Shown here in pieces: positions 1-8,471 of a stretch of DNA of 64,000 nucleotides; position 1 is the first letter of the stretch; every line of letters starts with the position of its first letter. The stretch is from JBMYRH01 sp049602155. Lineage in GTDB: Bacteria > Myxococcota_A > UBA9042 > PHBI01 > JBMYRH01. The position numbers and the translations under genes are program-made. Location: contig JBMYRH010000019.1 of the NCBI GenBank assembly GCA_049602155.1, positions 1 through 64,000 on the forward strand. The letters are read 5' to 3'. Below the pieces are notes generated by a model. The model was not told where the DNA came from. It did no database searches and saw only the letters and a list, made by a program, of their open reading frames with translations.

Positions 1-553
1 TCAGTCCGCAGGTGTGCCAGCTGCCCGATGAGAGGGCGATGAACGCCCCCTCAGGCGGGCTACTTTGACCCTCGCTGTCCAAGCCCCAGCATCGGGCGCG
101 CCCTTCGAAGGTGAGCGCGCAGGTGTGACGATGCCCTGCGGAGAGCATCGCGGAGGCTGGCATCTCGCAGGTCGACCCGCTCCATGACGCTGCGCAGGTC
201 TCGCACGCAGCCCCTGCCCAATTTGAGGGACACACATCGCACGCGGGTCCCGTCCAACCCGCGGTCCCGTCAAAGCAGCGGCACTCCCCATCGAAGCAGG
301 TCTGCATCCCCTCACACCCCACCCCGCAGGCCGTGCAGTTGTCGTCATCCTGAACCGAACAGCTCGGGTCTTCGGGGTGGCCGTCCTCGGAGTTTACGAC
401 CCCATCGCCGTCAAAGTCATAGGCCTCACACCCGGGGCTATCGGGCGGGCAGGCGGCGTCGAGGTCGACGTCGGCAAAGCACCCCACAAAGCCAAAGGCG
501 AGGGCTATGGGCAGGAGGTGTAAGCGAGGTGAGATGGACTTAGAGCGCCTCAA
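1..553 (-). CDS. RCC1-repeat lipoprotein with EGF-like Cys region (N-terminal part)
   Basis: This gene runs off the left edge; 184 codons are visible. I place the start at the TTG at 551-553, because AAGGAGG lies 5 nt upstream and the reading then gives a lipoprotein leader (MRRSKS, a hydrophobic stretch, then FVGC). No ATG start is available in this frame. After the leader comes an Asp/Cys-rich stretch with DFDGDG, then EGF-like CxDG/CxC spacing (CFDGECRCFDGTAGWTGPAC), then the first RCC1-type repeat (GHRHTCAL, CWG, SSGSWHTCGL). RCC1 propellers of this kind are common in secreted myxobacterial lipoproteins. The start overlaps the stop of the upstream FG-GAP gene by 14 nt, so the two are probably co-transcribed. 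The function is unknown; a cell-surface binding propeller is an inference. Confidence 0.8.
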   Translation of the reverse strand, partial: MRRSKSISPRLHLLPIALAFGFVGCFADVDLDAACPPDSPGCEAYDFDGDGVVNSEDGHPEDPSCSVQDDDNCTACGVGCEGMQTCFDGECRCFDGTAGWTGPACDVCPSNWAGAACETCAASWSGSTCEMPASAMLSAGHRHTCALTFEGRARCWGLDSEGQSSPPEGAFIALSSGSWHTCGL

Positions 554-2624
554 CCGTGCCTCCTTGGGTGACGCGGTAGCGCTGGTTGGCGCCGAGGGTG
601 ACGCTGTCGGTGCTCTGGGCCTTATTCGGCCAGTGGATGGTCACCTCGGCCTCACAGGCTTGGCCCAGGCCAAAGTGGAGCGTCGTGTCGTACTGAAGGC
701 CAAAGTGGCCGTGCCCGCCATCGACGACCCGGGTCTGAGTCGTGCCGCCTGCAGTGACCGTCACTCGGGCGCCTATGGCCGCTCTATTCGTGCCGGGGCC
801 ACCGACGAGGTTGAGCTCAAGCCAGCGGGTCACTGAAGCCGATTGGTTCTCATAAAAATCGATCTGAGGGGTGTCTTTACAGTCATCTCCAGGGAAGCCC
901 TCACAGCGCATGAGCGAGTGCCCAATCACCAGGTCTAAATCACCGTCTCTATCAAAGTCAGCGACCGCCACGCCGTGGGCCCGGTAGTGGGTAAACGTGT
1001 CCTCACGGCTGAGCTCCTCAAAGCTCTGAGGGGCGACCTGGCGATAGAGGAGCGCGCGGTTTCCTGGGTAGTCCGAAGAGCCGATATAGACGTCTTGCCA
1101 GCCGTCATTGTCCATGTCGAAGAGCGCCATGGTCATATCCCCCCGGTCCCAGCCCTCGTACTCGTCGACGCGCACAAGGCCAGTGACGTCATTGCCGGGT
1201 CGAACAAAGCTCACGAGCGGGTCTTGGGTGTTGAACAAGAGCTCAGCGGGGTCTGAGCTTGAGCCGACGTCCCAGTGGACGATCTCACCGGTCAGCAGGT
1301 CCGGCCACCCATCATTATCCACATCTCCACAGACAGTCGTCGCTGAGTTTCCGCCCAAGCTATAAGGCTCTCTCCCGCTTGAGTGGTTCCACCGGTAGCC
1401 GCCAAACGCGTCGATAAAGCTCTGACACATCTGGTCACTCGGCGGGCTCGGCACCGTGTCACACCCCTCATCGCTGGGGTTATCTCTGCAGTGACACTGA
1501 GCGCTCACGTTGTCGGCCCAGTCTGTCCGATGATCAAACGCATAGCCCGAGTCGATCGACACATTCTGATAGCCGCCTGTCGCCCCATCAGAGCCGATAA
1601 GCGCCCGCCACAAGTGGTTGGGCATGCGCCCGTAGGAGGCCGCTAAGAGCTCAGGCAAGCCATCGAGGTTTAGGTCACAGGCCGCGCCGGACCAGCCCCA
1701 GGAGTGGGCACGGGCTTCATTGAGCGCGTCCACGCTGTTCCAATACCCCGTCTGAATCCCCAAGGCTTGGCTCTCATCTTCAAAGTGCCCGGTGCCGTCG
1801 CCTCGCAGCACGTAGTCCGGGAGCCCGGTCGGGCCAGGCTGCTCGTTATGGACGACCCAGAGGTCCAAGAACCCATCGAGGTCATAGTCCATAAACGCGA
1901 TGCCAGCGGGCTTACTCGCCTTGTAGCGGAAGCGCGCGGCGCTCTCCTCCGGCCCGAGCACAAAGGTGCCGTCGCCTTGGTTGAGCATGAGCTCGCTCGT
2001 CGGGCTCTGAGAGTCGCTCACGAGTGTCCGGGTTTGCCCGACGTAGATGTCGAGGTCGCCGTCGTTATCGACATCGCCGGAGGTGAACGTGTCGCCGGGG
2101 CGGCCGAGCCTCGGGTCGGTCTCGATGCGATAGGTGAGGAGCCCCGAGCTCTCCGTGACGTCCTCAAAGCCGCCCTCTTGGGTGTTGCGCAAGATCCACC
2201 GCGAGCGCGCCCCGCCGGGGTTGAAGTCATCGGGGCCGCCGCCATTTCTGACCATCAAGTCTGGCCAGCCATCACCATCAAGGTCAGTGACTGAGAGGCG
2301 AATCCCTAGGACGCCGCCCAGGCCCCAGTCTTGGGTCTTTCGGATAAAGAGGGGCGTGCCCGGCTGCCAGCCACTGATGGGCTCACAGACGACCTCGGGG
2401 GAGGCGTCAGCGGCTATGTCGGGGGCTGTGTCGGGAGCGCCAGCGGGCTCATCGGTGCCATCCCCTTCAAGCCCACTCGAGACATCACTCACTGGCGCCG
2501 CGTCTGACGGCGCGTTCACGTCCCCCTCCGCTGAAGCCCCGCAGGCGGAGAGCACCGAGACAAGAGAGGCGAGCGCGATACAACGCAGCGCGGGCGACGA
2601 CAAAAAGCTCGTTGAGGCAGACAT
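540..2624 (-). CDS. CRTAC1-like FG-GAP/VCBS lipoprotein with C-terminal ASPIC/UnbV domain
   Basis: Predicted outer-membrane or surface lipoprotein of about 694 residues. The leader ends in LVSVLSAC, followed by an Ala/Asp/Pro linker. The body holds many FG-GAP/VCBS calcium-binding blade motifs (TDLDGDGWPDLMV, GDVDNDGDLDIYV, DYDLDGFLDLWV, DVDNDGWPDLLT, DMDNDGWQDVYI, DFDRDGDLDLVI), consistent with an integrin-like beta-propeller. The last ~90 residues (LELNLVGGPGTNRAAIGARV, then HFGLGQ and IHWPNKAQS) match the ASPIC/UnbV domain, giving the CRTAC1 architecture. The start is uncertain: in-frame ATGs also lie at 2633 and 2636 and a GTG at 2648, none with a clear Shine-Dalgarno. The partner bound by such proteins is unknown. 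Confidence 0.85.
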   Translation of the reverse strand: MSASTSFLSSPALRCIALASLVSVLSACGASAEGDVNAPSDAAPVSDVSSGLEGDGTDEPAGAPDTAPDIAADASPEVVCEPISGWQPGTPLFIRKTQDWGLGGVLGIRLSVTDLDGDGWPDLMVRNGGGPDDFNPGGARSRWILRNTQEGGFEDVTESSGLLTYRIETDPRLGRPGDTFTSGDVDNDGDLDIYVGQTRTLVSDSQSPTSELMLNQGDGTFVLGPEESAARFRYKASKPAGIAFMDYDLDGFLDLWVVHNEQPGPTGLPDYVLRGDGTGHFEDESQALGIQTGYWNSVDALNEARAHSWGWSGAACDLNLDGLPELLAASYGRMPNHLWRALIGSDGATGGYQNVSIDSGYAFDHRTDWADNVSAQCHCRDNPSDEGCDTVPSPPSDQMCQSFIDAFGGYRWNHSSGREPYSLGGNSATTVCGDVDNDGWPDLLTGEIVHWDVGSSSDPAELLFNTQDPLVSFVRPGNDVTGLVRVDEYEGWDRGDMTMALFDMDNDGWQDVYIGSSDYPGNRALLYRQVAPQSFEELSREDTFTHYRAHGVAVADFDRDGDLDLVIGHSLMRCEGFPGDDCKDTPQIDFYENQSASVTRWLELNLVGGPGTNRAAIGARVTVTAGGTTQTRVVDGGHGHFGLQYDTTLHFGLGQACEAEVTIHWPNKAQSTDSVTLGANQRYRVTQGGTVEAL

Positions 2625-2704
2625 GGTAGCCATCATAGCCGAGCGCACAGAAGCTGCCCAACGCCGGACACCACGTGTGTCGTGCCTTGCCCCGAGATGT
2701 CTCC

Positions 2705-3601
2705 CTACTCCTCGCCCCCCGGCGGGTCGAAGTTCATCACGTAGTCTTGGATGCGGGTGAGGGTCCCCGTGGAGACCTCTCCGCTATCTACGCCGAGCGC
2801 CAGCGTGTAGAGGCCATCGGTCTCCGGGCGCCCCTCTTGGGTAAAGAAAAGGTGCTCAAAGAGCGAGTCGCGCCAGAAGAGCAGCGTGAGCGTGTCATCC
2901 ACCATGACTAAGCGCCCAAGCCAAGCGGCCTCATCGAGGTCAATGAGCCGCTCAGGGCCGTGCCAGGTGCCGCCCCCGTCCATGACAGCGACCTCGATGA
3001 CGGGGTTCACCTCGCGGCTGAGCATTCGGCCCGCGTCATCGACCTCCCACTCTCCGTGGTCGACCTTCGTCCAGGCGACGACCGCGGTGTCACCGAGGCG
3101 GATCGCGGACGCGTTATAATAGGCGCCGGGGGTCGCGCTTATCTCGGTGATGCTCCCGTCGAGCTCCTGAAAGCCGAGCGTCGAGCTGCAGGGCTCACTC
3201 CCGAGGGTCTGAACCACGCGCTGACCCGTCGCCTCGATCGTGTCGAGGACATGGACCGTCCCCTCCTCGGCCGTGGGGACGCAGTTCATCTGTGGCCCGC
3301 GCGCTTTGAGCACCTCGGCCGTGAGCACTTGGCTCTCATCGAGCATCTCCGGGGTGACCTCTTCGGTCATGGGGTCCGGGCTGGGGAAGACCGGAGGGTC
3401 ACCCGGCAAGTCGGGCGATGGGTCGACCGTGGGATCGGTCGACGGCTGAGGCGCCTCTCCCCCTTCGACCTGCTGGGTCGAAGCCTCACCCGGGTCGGCC
3501 ACTGGCTCTGTCCCTTCGGCGCAGCCTGCGGTGCAGAGCATCGCCAAGACCAGCGCCATCTCGAAGGGGTGACGCGTCATTGCATTGTTCATCGTCTTCA
3601 T
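2705..3601 (-). CDS. Predicted lipoprotein of unknown function
   Basis: A 298-residue protein. The ATG at 3601 is chosen because GGAGG lies just upstream and it starts a short leader (MALVLAMLCTAGC) with a lipobox Cys. A Pro/Asp/Glu-rich linker of about 50 residues follows (PSTDPTVDPSPDLPGDPP), then a beta-rich domain with CVPTAEEGTVHVLDTI and short strands typical of a propeller or sandwich. I do not recognise a catalytic motif. The gene follows the 566-residue acidic lipoprotein gene with 17 bp between them, so they probably form one transcript. Export to the envelope is well supported; the role is not known. Confidence 0.75.
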   Translation of the reverse strand: MKTMNNAMTRHPFEMALVLAMLCTAGCAEGTEPVADPGEASTQQVEGGEAPQPSTDPTVDPSPDLPGDPPVFPSPDPMTEEVTPEMLDESQVLTAEVLKARGPQMNCVPTAEEGTVHVLDTIEATGQRVVQTLGSEPCSSTLGFQELDGSITEISATPGAYYNASAIRLGDTAVVAWTKVDHGEWEVDDAGRMLSREVNPVIEVAVMDGGGTWHGPERLIDLDEAAWLGRLVMVDDTLTLLFWRDSLFEHLFFTQEGRPETDGLYTLALGVDSGEVSTGTLTRIQDYVMNFDPPGGEE

Positions 3602-3618
3602 GTCATCGCCTCCAGCGC

Positions 3619-5319
3619 CTACCAAAACCACAGGTCAAAGAACTTCCACTCACAAGAGAACGGCTTGGTGTCCTCTTCGTCTGCACAGGTCCCCTTGTCC
3701 CAGGTCCAGTCACAGGAGTACTTGGCAAAGGTGATGCTCCCCGTCAGCCCCACGCCGATGCCGATATTCAGCGCTAAGTCCAAGCTCGCATCGATGCCAC
3801 CGGTCAGGCAGACCGGCGGGCTCGCACACGAGGGGTGCCCCACCCGCCGCGTGTTCTTCAGGCTCCCCTGAAGCGTCACTGAGCCACCTCCGCCGACGGA
3901 GATGCCGCCAATGGTGCCGCCACACCCCGCGGAGAGCGACTGGGTCGGCTGAACATCAATCGAGGCCTTGTAGCACTCGTGACAGACCTCGTCGGTGCAA
4001 GGCTCATCGCCTGGGATGGTCGCCTCGAGGGTGCCGGTGGTCTTCATGCCCTGGACCCCCTGGAGGTTACACTTCACGCCCCCAATGAAGCTGGTGTCGC
4101 CGAACTCTGCCACGAGGTTGACCCCCACTTGCGGGTGCACACTGCCAGTGAGCTTGGCGTCCAGGCAGTCATACCCTTCACACTCAAACTGAGGCGGGGT
4201 GTTGCAGACCTTGCAGTGCTGCAGGTCGAGCTCACCAGCGAGCGACTGAGCCCCGCCGAGCAGCGGACCGCAAAGCTCGAGCTCTTGGGCGATCTGCGTG
4301 CCGGCGGCATAGTGCCCCTTGCAGCTTGAGTCCAAGGTCGACTCACCTTCACCCGAGATGGTCACAGAGGCCTGCAGCTCACCGGGCAGGGTGAGGAGCT
4401 TGCACCACATGCCGCTGCCTGGGATGTCGACCCCGACCTTGATGCCTGGGATGGACCAGTCGGCCTTGGTCGGTGTCGGCGCGAGGGTACACGGGTTGCA
4501 CTCCGGCACATCGATGAAGGTGTACACACAGAGGCCTGTCTCAGGGTCGCACATGTCCTCCGTGCACGAGTCGTCGTCATCGCAATCCACCCCGTCGCAC
4601 AGGTCATCCTCATCGGTGTCGGGGCCAGGCCCGTCGGCGTCGGATCCAGGGCCATCGGCGTCGGGCTCAGGGTCGTCGGCGTCGGGCTCAGGGTCGTCGG
4701 TGTCGGGCTCCTCATCGACATCACCCCAAGGGTCGACATCTTCCTCGTCGATCCCGATATCAGGCTCGGGTGAGACGCCACCGTCATCAGTGTCCCCCTC
4801 CACGTCCGGCTCTACCGGGTCGACGAAGACGTCCACGGTCATCACGTCGACCACAGGGCCACCGCCAAAGGCGTCATCCTCGCCGGGATCGACGGGACCA
4901 TCAGGGTCGGTCGGGTCGACGAAGACGTCCACGGTCATCACGTCGACCAAGGGGTCTGGGCCTGGCCCCACACCCGTGTCATCGCCCCCCATAGGCTCAG
5001 TCGAGTCCTCAAAGGTGTCTGTATCCTCAGGGGTCACCGAGCCATCGATGACGCCCGAGAGGTCGTCCTCCGCGTCGGCGTAAGGTCCATCGACGGAGGA
5101 GCCACCTGAGGGCTCCGAGGCCCCAGAGCCCTCGCTCGCGTCGGATTCGCCCGGATAGGGCCCCTCAGCGTCATCTTCAAGGGAGAGCCCCTCGTCGATG
5201 CCCCCGAGCGCCGCTGTCGTCGTCGTCAGCGCACCAGGCGCGGGCGCTTCCTGAGCGCAACCGCTCAAGAGCGCTGCGACGCTCACCCAAGTACACCCCA
5301 CCCCATATAACCGTCTCAT
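3619..5319 (-). CDS. Acidic Asp/Pro-rich repeat lipoprotein with Cys-rich domain
   Basis: A 566-residue predicted lipoprotein. The ATG at 5319 has GGAGG upstream and gives MRRLYGVGCTWVSVAALLSGC. Residues ~20-250 are low-complexity and very acidic (DDPEPDADDPEPDADGPG), including two copies of VVDVMTVDVFVDP. Next is a short Cys motif of a type frequent in myxobacterial surface proteins (CDGVDCDDDDSCTEDMC, then CVYTFIDVPECNPC). The C-terminal ~270 residues carry paired Cys and Gly-rich beta segments (GCGGTIGGISVGGGG) and end in CEWKFFDLWFW. The acidic part probably acts as an extended, perhaps Ca-binding, stalk. I recognise no enzyme domain; adhesion or envelope structure is only an inference. 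Confidence 0.75.
   Translation of the reverse strand: MRRLYGVGCTWVSVAALLSGCAQEAPAPGALTTTTAALGGIDEGLSLEDDAEGPYPGESDASEGSGASEPSGGSSVDGPYADAEDDLSGVIDGSVTPEDTDTFEDSTEPMGGDDTGVGPGPDPLVDVMTVDVFVDPTDPDGPVDPGEDDAFGGGPVVDVMTVDVFVDPVEPDVEGDTDDGGVSPEPDIGIDEEDVDPWGDVDEEPDTDDPEPDADDPEPDADGPGSDADGPGPDTDEDDLCDGVDCDDDDSCTEDMCDPETGLCVYTFIDVPECNPCTLAPTPTKADWSIPGIKVGVDIPGSGMWCKLLTLPGELQASVTISGEGESTLDSSCKGHYAAGTQIAQELELCGPLLGGAQSLAGELDLQHCKVCNTPPQFECEGYDCLDAKLTGSVHPQVGVNLVAEFGDTSFIGGVKCNLQGVQGMKTTGTLEATIPGDEPCTDEVCHECYKASIDVQPTQSLSAGCGGTIGGISVGGGGSVTLQGSLKNTRRVGHPSCASPPVCLTGGIDASLDLALNIGIGVGLTGSITFAKYSCDWTWDKGTCADEEDTKPFSCEWKFFDLWFW
4817..4949. repeat. 37-bp exact direct repeat inside the acidic lipoprotein gene
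   Basis: The 37 bases at 4817-4853 recur exactly at 4913-4949, 96 bp (32 codons) apart. They encode the two VVDVMTVDVFVDP blocks on the minus strand. Identity at third codon positions points to recent duplication or recombination within the stalk region. Confidence 0.9.
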
Positions 5320-5523
5320 CCAGCGCCTCCTGGTGCTCCGCGGACCGCTCACTCGACCGCGCATCCTCGGCTGGTCACCCGTCACACAATGCGGGCGAGG
5401 CCTGCCTTCTCGCGCCTTCCATTGCGGAGCCCCACGCCCGTCGTCGAGAAAAGTGAGGACGAGGCGAAATTAAATCACAGAGAGGTGCTGGACTTGAGTG
5501 ATCTTAGCCAGATAGGGCTGTCA

Positions 5524-7284
5524 TCACTCTCTCAACCAGAGCACCCCAGCGTGTCGATCGGTCCAGGCCACAGCGCCTTGGGCATCACTCGCCACCGCAG
5601 AGGGCGAGGACCACGCGCCGAGGGTGGCGTAGGCGCCGCCTGGCGTCGCGCGGAGGACCGTACGCTCGCTCCCAATGACGATGCCCTCGGCGGTCGGGAG
5701 GATCGGGCCCATCTTCGGCGGCCCGTGGGTCAAGATCTCAAGCTGCCCCCCGGTCGTCTGAGCGCGCACGACGAGCCCCGCATAAGGCCACCCGTCGAGG
5801 ATGATGGTGAAGACCAAGCGCGCCTCAGCGGCGTCCCAGCTGAGCGCCGGGACACGGAATGCGCCTTGGAGGATCGATTGATCGACGAGCGCCATGGGCG
5901 TCCCGCCGCTGAGGCTAATTCGAGCCACCTGAGCGTTGGCCAAGGTGACCGTTCCAAGCTCTGTGAACCACACCTGATCATCGACAATCGTGACGCTGCC
6001 CACCCCGTCGAGGCCATCGATGAGCGTCGCCTGAGTGCCGACCGCGTAGCCGACCCAAACGATCTGATCGTCGGTCGCCACGACCACGAACTCCTCTCCA
6101 GCCGCCATCGCCGTCGGCGGCGTGACGAAGGACGCTACGACCTCAGCCTCAGCGTCCCCCGGCGCCCAGCGGAGCACGCGGTTCTCACCGGACTCGATGA
6201 TGAAGAGCTGCGCACCGTCACTCAGGACCTGAGTCGGCCCCACGAGCCCGTCTAAGACAACCACACCCGCGAGTGACGTCGCGTCCACCCGCATCAAGCG
6301 GCCATTGCCCGTGTCTGCGACGAACCATTGCCCGTCGAGGTGCGCGACCCCTCCAGGCGATGAGAGCCCAGTGAGCGCCCGTGTGGGGCCGTCCACCGGC
6401 ACCGCAGCAGGCGGAGCCGAAGCGACCCTGTCGATGTCCTCGAGATCGCTGAGTGATCCGCGCAGGGCGTCCAGCGTGTCGCCCTCTGAGTAAGCGCACC
6501 GGAAACCCACTTGATCCGAGCGGAGATCTGGCATCAGCGCGCGCCGCGCATGACCCCGAAGCGCGAGCTTGGCGTCGCGCCAGCCCCCACCTCGGACCAC
6601 CTTGAGCCCGTCAGGGGGTACAGCCGCCGCGGGCGTGCTCGGCGAGTACGCCGCGTAGTTGTCGCCGGTCCACTCAGCGACGTTGCCGACCAGGTCGCGC
6701 ACCCCGTCGACAGAGTCGCCCTCGGGGTGGCTCCCGACGAGGACAGGCCCCTCTTGGCAATGGCTGGCGCCGGTAAAGTAGTTCGCCTTGGCGCAGCTCA
6801 CGCCGCCCTCTGCCCAAGGCCAGATGCGACCCTCCAAGCCGCGCACCGCGCGTTCATACTCGGCCTCGGTCGGGAGCCGCTTTCCTGCCCAGCGGCAATA
6901 ATCCCGGGCGGCATACCAGCTGATAGATCGGACCGGCTCGTCGTCGCGCCCCGCCGCAGGCAAATACCCATCGCGGACGCGCTCAATCAGTTGCTGAGAC
7001 GAAGGATGGTAGGAGCCAGCCGCGTGGGTCTGAAAGCGCGCATACTCCGCGACCGTCACCTCATCGCGATCCAACCAAAACCCATCCAGTTCAACGGTGT
7101 GCAGCGGCTGCTGGTCGATAAACCAGCCGTCACCGTAGGGACCTGGGCTCACGTCCTCAAAGCCCATTTCAAAACTCGACGCCTCAAAGCTGATCATGGT
7201 CGTGAGATCGACCTCAGGGGCGACAGGGAGCTTCTCGATGGCCACCTGAGCGAGCATCACTGCGAGAGAGAGGGCGACGTTCAT
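5524..7284 (-). CDS. Secreted FGE-sulfatase (SUMF1)-domain protein fused to a beta-propeller
   Basis: A 586-residue protein. The ATG at 7284 overlaps the esterase stop as ATGA. It has an N-terminal signal segment (MNVALSLAVMLAQVA) without a lipobox. Residues ~25-265 are a formylglycine-generating-enzyme-like domain: DEVTVAEYARF, SISWYAARDYCRWAGKRLP, LPTEAEYERAVRGLEG, DLVGNVAEWTGDNY, VVRGGGWRDAK and a terminal VGFRCAYSEGD. Residues ~290-580 contain repeated short strands (GGVAHLDGQWFVADTGNGRL, LFIIESGENRVLRWAPGD) typical of an NHL or SMP-30-like propeller. Most bacterial members of this family are not true sulfatase activators, and only one Cys of the FGE copper site is clear, so I call it FGE-like. 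It is probably co-expressed with the esterase upstream. Confidence 0.85.
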   Translation of the reverse strand: MNVALSLAVMLAQVAIEKLPVAPEVDLTTMISFEASSFEMGFEDVSPGPYGDGWFIDQQPLHTVELDGFWLDRDEVTVAEYARFQTHAAGSYHPSSQQLIERVRDGYLPAAGRDDEPVRSISWYAARDYCRWAGKRLPTEAEYERAVRGLEGRIWPWAEGGVSCAKANYFTGASHCQEGPVLVGSHPEGDSVDGVRDLVGNVAEWTGDNYAAYSPSTPAAAVPPDGLKVVRGGGWRDAKLALRGHARRALMPDLRSDQVGFRCAYSEGDTLDALRGSLSDLEDIDRVASAPPAAVPVDGPTRALTGLSSPGGVAHLDGQWFVADTGNGRLMRVDATSLAGVVVLDGLVGPTQVLSDGAQLFIIESGENRVLRWAPGDAEAEVVASFVTPPTAMAAGEEFVVVATDDQIVWVGYAVGTQATLIDGLDGVGSVTIVDDQVWFTELGTVTLANAQVARISLSGGTPMALVDQSILQGAFRVPALSWDAAEARLVFTIILDGWPYAGLVVRAQTTGGQLEILTHGPPKMGPILPTAEGIVIGSERTVLRATPGGAYATLGAWSSPSAVASDAQGAVAWTDRHAGVLWLRE

Positions 7285-8402
7285 GGCGCACCCCCATCCA
7301 GTCGGTGCTGACTGAGCCACTCCCAGACCTGCTGATTCATCCAGGGCTGCCAACGGTGAGCGACGTTATCGAGGCGGTGATAGACGAGGTGCTCCTCGGT
7401 CCAGCCTAGGCTTTGAAGTTGGGCGTTCATAGCGTCTGAGCGCGCCACGGGGACGTCGGTGTCCACCGAGCCGTGCACGAGCATGATCGGGGTCGTTCGC
7501 CCCGCGTAGCCCTGCACATGGGCGTCGAAGCCGAACTCGATAAAGCCCGACTGACTGCAGAGCGCAGCGAACACATCGGAGAGCTCGAAGGCCGCGATAT
7601 ACGCCATGGCCCCACCGCGGGAGTGACCCACGCCGTAGACCCGCTGCCGGTCCAAGCTCCAGCCCTGACCGACATCGTCGACGAGGTCCGCCAAGAACGC
7701 GACGTCAGGGTTGGTGTCCGGCTTAGACGACCAAGACCAGTCGGTCCACCACGCCCATTTAAAGGCATCACTGCGCCACTCTTGCTCGGCATATGCCAGC
7801 AAGAACCCGTTGGCCTCCGCGGCCGCCTCCAGCTGCGTGTAGTCCGCGAGCGAGTAGATGTCGACCCGGTGACCCGGCATCATGACGACCAAGGGCCACG
7901 CCTGTGCGGGGTTGTAGCCTGGCGGTACGAAGAGCCGATAATGCCGCGGACGCGTGCCGGCCTCGGCGCCGAGCTGCACGGTGATGGTGCGATCGTGGGT
8001 GCCGCTGGTGTTGATCACCCCCGGGGTGACCGGCGGGAGGTTCGGTTGACTGCGCACAGGCTGACGATGAGCGCAGGCCGCGCCGTAGAGCCACAGCATC
8101 TCGGGATCATCGCAGGCCGTCGCGCAGTCGACTACGTCCGTGCTCAATGGACAGTTCACCGGCTCGTCGCAGACGCCGTCATTCAAATAAGCGCAGGTCA
8201 GCGGTGTCGTGATGGGGCCAACGTCCTCTCGGGGTGCCTGGGCGTCATCGCCAACCGAGGCGCTGTCACCTTCGATGAGCTGCGCAACCCCAGAGTCAGC
8301 CGCGTCTAACCCGGGGGTGTCCGATGACGTCGCGCCATCACCGTCACCACAACCGATGAGACCGAGCATAAGCGAGCCGATTAGGATGCCTCGTGTGGTC
8401 AA
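7281..8402 (-). CDS. PHB-depolymerase/LpqC-like esterase lipoprotein
   Basis: A 373-residue alpha/beta hydrolase. The TTG at 8402 is preceded by AAGGAGG 6 nt away. The leader ends in MLGLIGC. After an acidic linker there is a small Cys module (CAYLNDGVCDEPVNCPLSTD, then VVDCATACDD). The hydrolase domain starts near residue 140 (RHYRLFVPPGYNPAQAWPLV) and has the nucleophile elbow GVGHSRGGAMA (GxSxG), then VHGSVDTDVP with the probable acid and RLDNVAHRW with the probable catalytic His. Family members hydrolyse polyesters, feruloyl esters or acetylated sugars; the substrate cannot be told here. It overlaps the next gene by ATGA. Confidence 0.85.
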   Translation of the reverse strand: MTTRGILIGSLMLGLIGCGDGDGATSSDTPGLDAADSGVAQLIEGDSASVGDDAQAPREDVGPITTPLTCAYLNDGVCDEPVNCPLSTDVVDCATACDDPEMLWLYGAACAHRQPVRSQPNLPPVTPGVINTSGTHDRTITVQLGAEAGTRPRHYRLFVPPGYNPAQAWPLVVMMPGHRVDIYSLADYTQLEAAAEANGFLLAYAEQEWRSDAFKWAWWTDWSWSSKPDTNPDVAFLADLVDDVGQGWSLDRQRVYGVGHSRGGAMAYIAAFELSDVFAALCSQSGFIEFGFDAHVQGYAGRTTPIMLVHGSVDTDVPVARSDAMNAQLQSLGWTEEHLVYHRLDNVAHRWQPWMNQQVWEWLSQHRLDGGAP

Positions 8403-8471
8403 GCGCGCCCTCCTTGCGAGGCCTCAAGCCTAGCCGGAGATCACCGGAAAAGTCGACGCGACTCGAGCGGG

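Noticed and set aside
1..348. Minus-strand ATG frame of 115 codons at the left edge
   Set aside because: It is in a different frame from the RCC1 lipoprotein, which has a leader, Cys spacing and a strong Shine-Dalgarno.
4600..4710. Short tandem GTCGGGCTCAGGGTC-type units, CRISPR-like at first sight
   Set aside because: They encode in-frame DDPEPDA repeats, lack unique spacers and have no cas genes nearby.
5389..6255. Plus-strand open frame (288 codons) opposite the FGE/propeller gene
   Set aside because: Arg-rich, no motif, and antisense to a well-supported gene.
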